Part shown: positions 62,917 through 64,000 of the stretch, piece by piece
Layout: each line of letters starts with the position of its first letter
Position numbering within the stretch: position 1 is the stretch's first letter
Assembly (NCBI GenBank): GCA_019637435.1
Contig: JAHBVO010000004.1
Span: forward strand, 558,001 to 622,000
Source of the DNA: Candidatus Obscuribacterales bacterium
GTDB lineage: Bacteria > Cyanobacteriota > Vampirovibrionia > Obscuribacterales > Obscuribacteraceae
Length of the DNA stretch: 64,000 bases
Direction: 5' to 3'
Program-made: the position numbers and the translations under genes
The notes under the pieces: generated by a model
The model's database searches: none
What the model was told of the DNA's origin: nothing
Seen by the model: only the letters and a program-made list of their open reading frames with translations

Positions 62917-64000
62917 ATGCGCGTTCAGACCATCGTCTTTCTTTCATTGTGGAGTGGTGCGTTCATACCGCCCTCATTGGCTGCGCCGATCGTTGCCAAA
63001 TCTGCATCCTCGACTGCTCCAGCATCGGCGCAAGCTCCCGTCAACAACCTGGGAGCGGTGCTGAAACTTTACAGAGCTGGCAATTACAGCGCATCAAAGA
63101 AAAGTCTTGAAGAGATAGTACATTACGACTCTCAAAATATTTTTGCTCGCTACTTGCTGGCAAATTGTTTACTCGCTCTGAAACGATTGCCTGAAGCGTC
63201 ACATGAATATGAACTCGTCGTCCATCTCGGACCTAAAACTCCGTATGCGGATCAAGCTCGCAAAGCGATTAAACAGATAGAAGCCTCGCAGTTATCCAGG
63301 GCCGCTTCTCCCGTTCGTACGCTATCTGATAACCAGAGCGATGAAGCCGATATGATGGATAATTCGGACTCGGAATCAAACAGAGTTGAAACTAAGTCGT
63401 CACCAAGTCATCTACCTCCAGGAACGCTGGAGCTTATTCGAGCGCAGACTGCCAAGGCGCGTGAAAGAGCCATTCAAACTGGAAGAGCCGAGGCCGACGG
63501 CGAAAAGCACAAAGCCGAAGTGCAAGGGAAGTCTGAACGAGAAAGAGTCGAGCGTCTAATTAATAATGGTGGCAGTCGCGGAGATCAACAAGGTCTTAGC
63601 GGAGCAGATCTCGCTGCCTTGCGAAATCGCGCCGCTCAAAACGCCGAGAGTTTGCGCCAGCTTGGCGAGGCTAAAGCCGCATGGAAAGAGCGTGAAGCTC
63701 GTGATAAAGCGGAAGGACTTCAACGTCAGGCTCAAGAATTAGAAGAGCAGTTGGTCAACAACGATCGGGATTATAAAGGGAGAACTGTGAAGTTGAATCC
63801 GATAGGCACTAATCTCTACATCCGAAATTATTCGAGCGCCAAACCTGCAGTTAAATCCTTGGACGCCCAAGCGCGAATTTTGCCTGCGATTACCGATGAG
63901 ACCAGTACTGCTGCACAACTTGGCTCAACAAGCGCACAACTTAACTTCGCTAAGTCCAGGCGCTCCGCTCCTGGTGGCGGGGGAACTCGAACCGAGACAA
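62917..64000 (+). CDS. Secreted TPR protein (3' end beyond the right edge)
   Basis: At least 361 residues, open to the window end. Signal peptide MRVQTIVFLSLWSGAFIPPSLA, then an Ala/Ser/Pro stretch and TPR-like helices (LGAVLKLYRAGNYSASKKSLEEIVHYDSQNIFARYLLANCLLALKRLPEASHEYELVV). From about residue 165 to 290 it is Glu/Arg/Lys/Ala-rich and probably coiled-coil. The C-terminal part is missing because the window ends. It follows the TadG-like gene by 39 bp and may act with it at the cell surface. The start is supported by the signal peptide and the adjacent TATAAT. Confidence 0.78.
   Translation, partial: MRVQTIVFLSLWSGAFIPPSLAAPIVAKSASSTAPASAQAPVNNLGAVLKLYRAGNYSASKKSLEEIVHYDSQNIFARYLLANCLLALKRLPEASHEYELVVHLGPKTPYADQARKAIKQIEASQLSRAASPVRTLSDNQSDEADMMDNSDSESNRVETKSSPSHLPPGTLELIRAQTAKARERAIQTGRAEADGEKHKAEVQGKSERERVERLINNGGSRGDQQGLSGADLAALRNRAAQNAESLRQLGEAKAAWKEREARDKAEGLQRQAQELEEQLVNNDRDYKGRTVKLNPIGTNLYIRNYSSAKPAVKSLDAQARILPAITDETSTAAQLGSTSAQLNFAKSRRSAPGGGGTRTET

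Overview
This looks like about 64 kb of chromosome from a non-photosynthetic relative of Cyanobacteria, most like the Melainabacteria/Vampirovibrionia (Obscuribacterales). The assignment is an inference from gene content: a clpS-clpA pair, KaiC-like ATPases, many TPR proteins, membrane Ser/Thr kinases (one with leucine-rich repeats), PATAN/DUF4388 signalling and a PF02577 nuclease. There is no rRNA or photosynthesis gene to settle it. I see no tRNA, rRNA, CRISPR array, prophage or intact insertion sequence. GTG and TTG starts are common.

Layout. 1-7.6 kb: clpA (cut by the left edge) and clpS, a secreted caspase-like protein, a bifunctional nuclease, and a divergent histidine kinase/response regulator pair. 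7.6-37.6 kb: mostly poorly characterised genes. These include a DUF6745-like protein, secreted and TPR proteins, a PATAN plus degenerate GGDEF protein, a short-chain dehydrogenase, a transposase-derived protein, a MerR-VWA operon, small helical-bundle and zinc-ribbon proteins, a UbiB-like kinase and a HAD-HerA fusion. 37.8-48 kb: an acyl-CoA synthetase, a Ser/Thr kinase with LRRs, a large TPR protein, an ArsR regulator and a class I fumarase. 48-64 kb: an almost entirely same-strand signalling block. In order it holds a hybrid histidine kinase, a secreted protein, a double receiver protein, a two-domain KaiC-like ATPase, an MshEN-like repeat protein, a membrane pseudokinase, a membrane protein with two kinase domains, a TadG-like protein and a secreted TPR protein cut by the right edge.

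The most striking non-coding signal is a dispersed palindrome, consensus TRAACCGATATCGGTTYA. Its 14-bp core occurs 11 times exactly and 9 times with one mismatch. All 20 copies lie between 7.7 and 37.6 kb and none lies elsewhere. Nineteen are intergenic, often in pairs or triplets, and one is inside a coding region. One sits in the spacer of a promoter, so some may be operators; others lie between convergent genes, so the element may instead be a genome-wide repeat comparable in spirit to cyanobacterial HIP1.

Other signals include four ArsR-type operator copies at an exact 16-bp period, a hairpin covering the ribosome site and start codon of the transposase-derived gene, and three MshEN-like repeat proteins that lack any ATPase domain. 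Together the genes suggest a lifestyle rich in phosphorylation signalling and secreted or membrane TPR proteins. The pathways themselves cannot be assigned from sequence alone.
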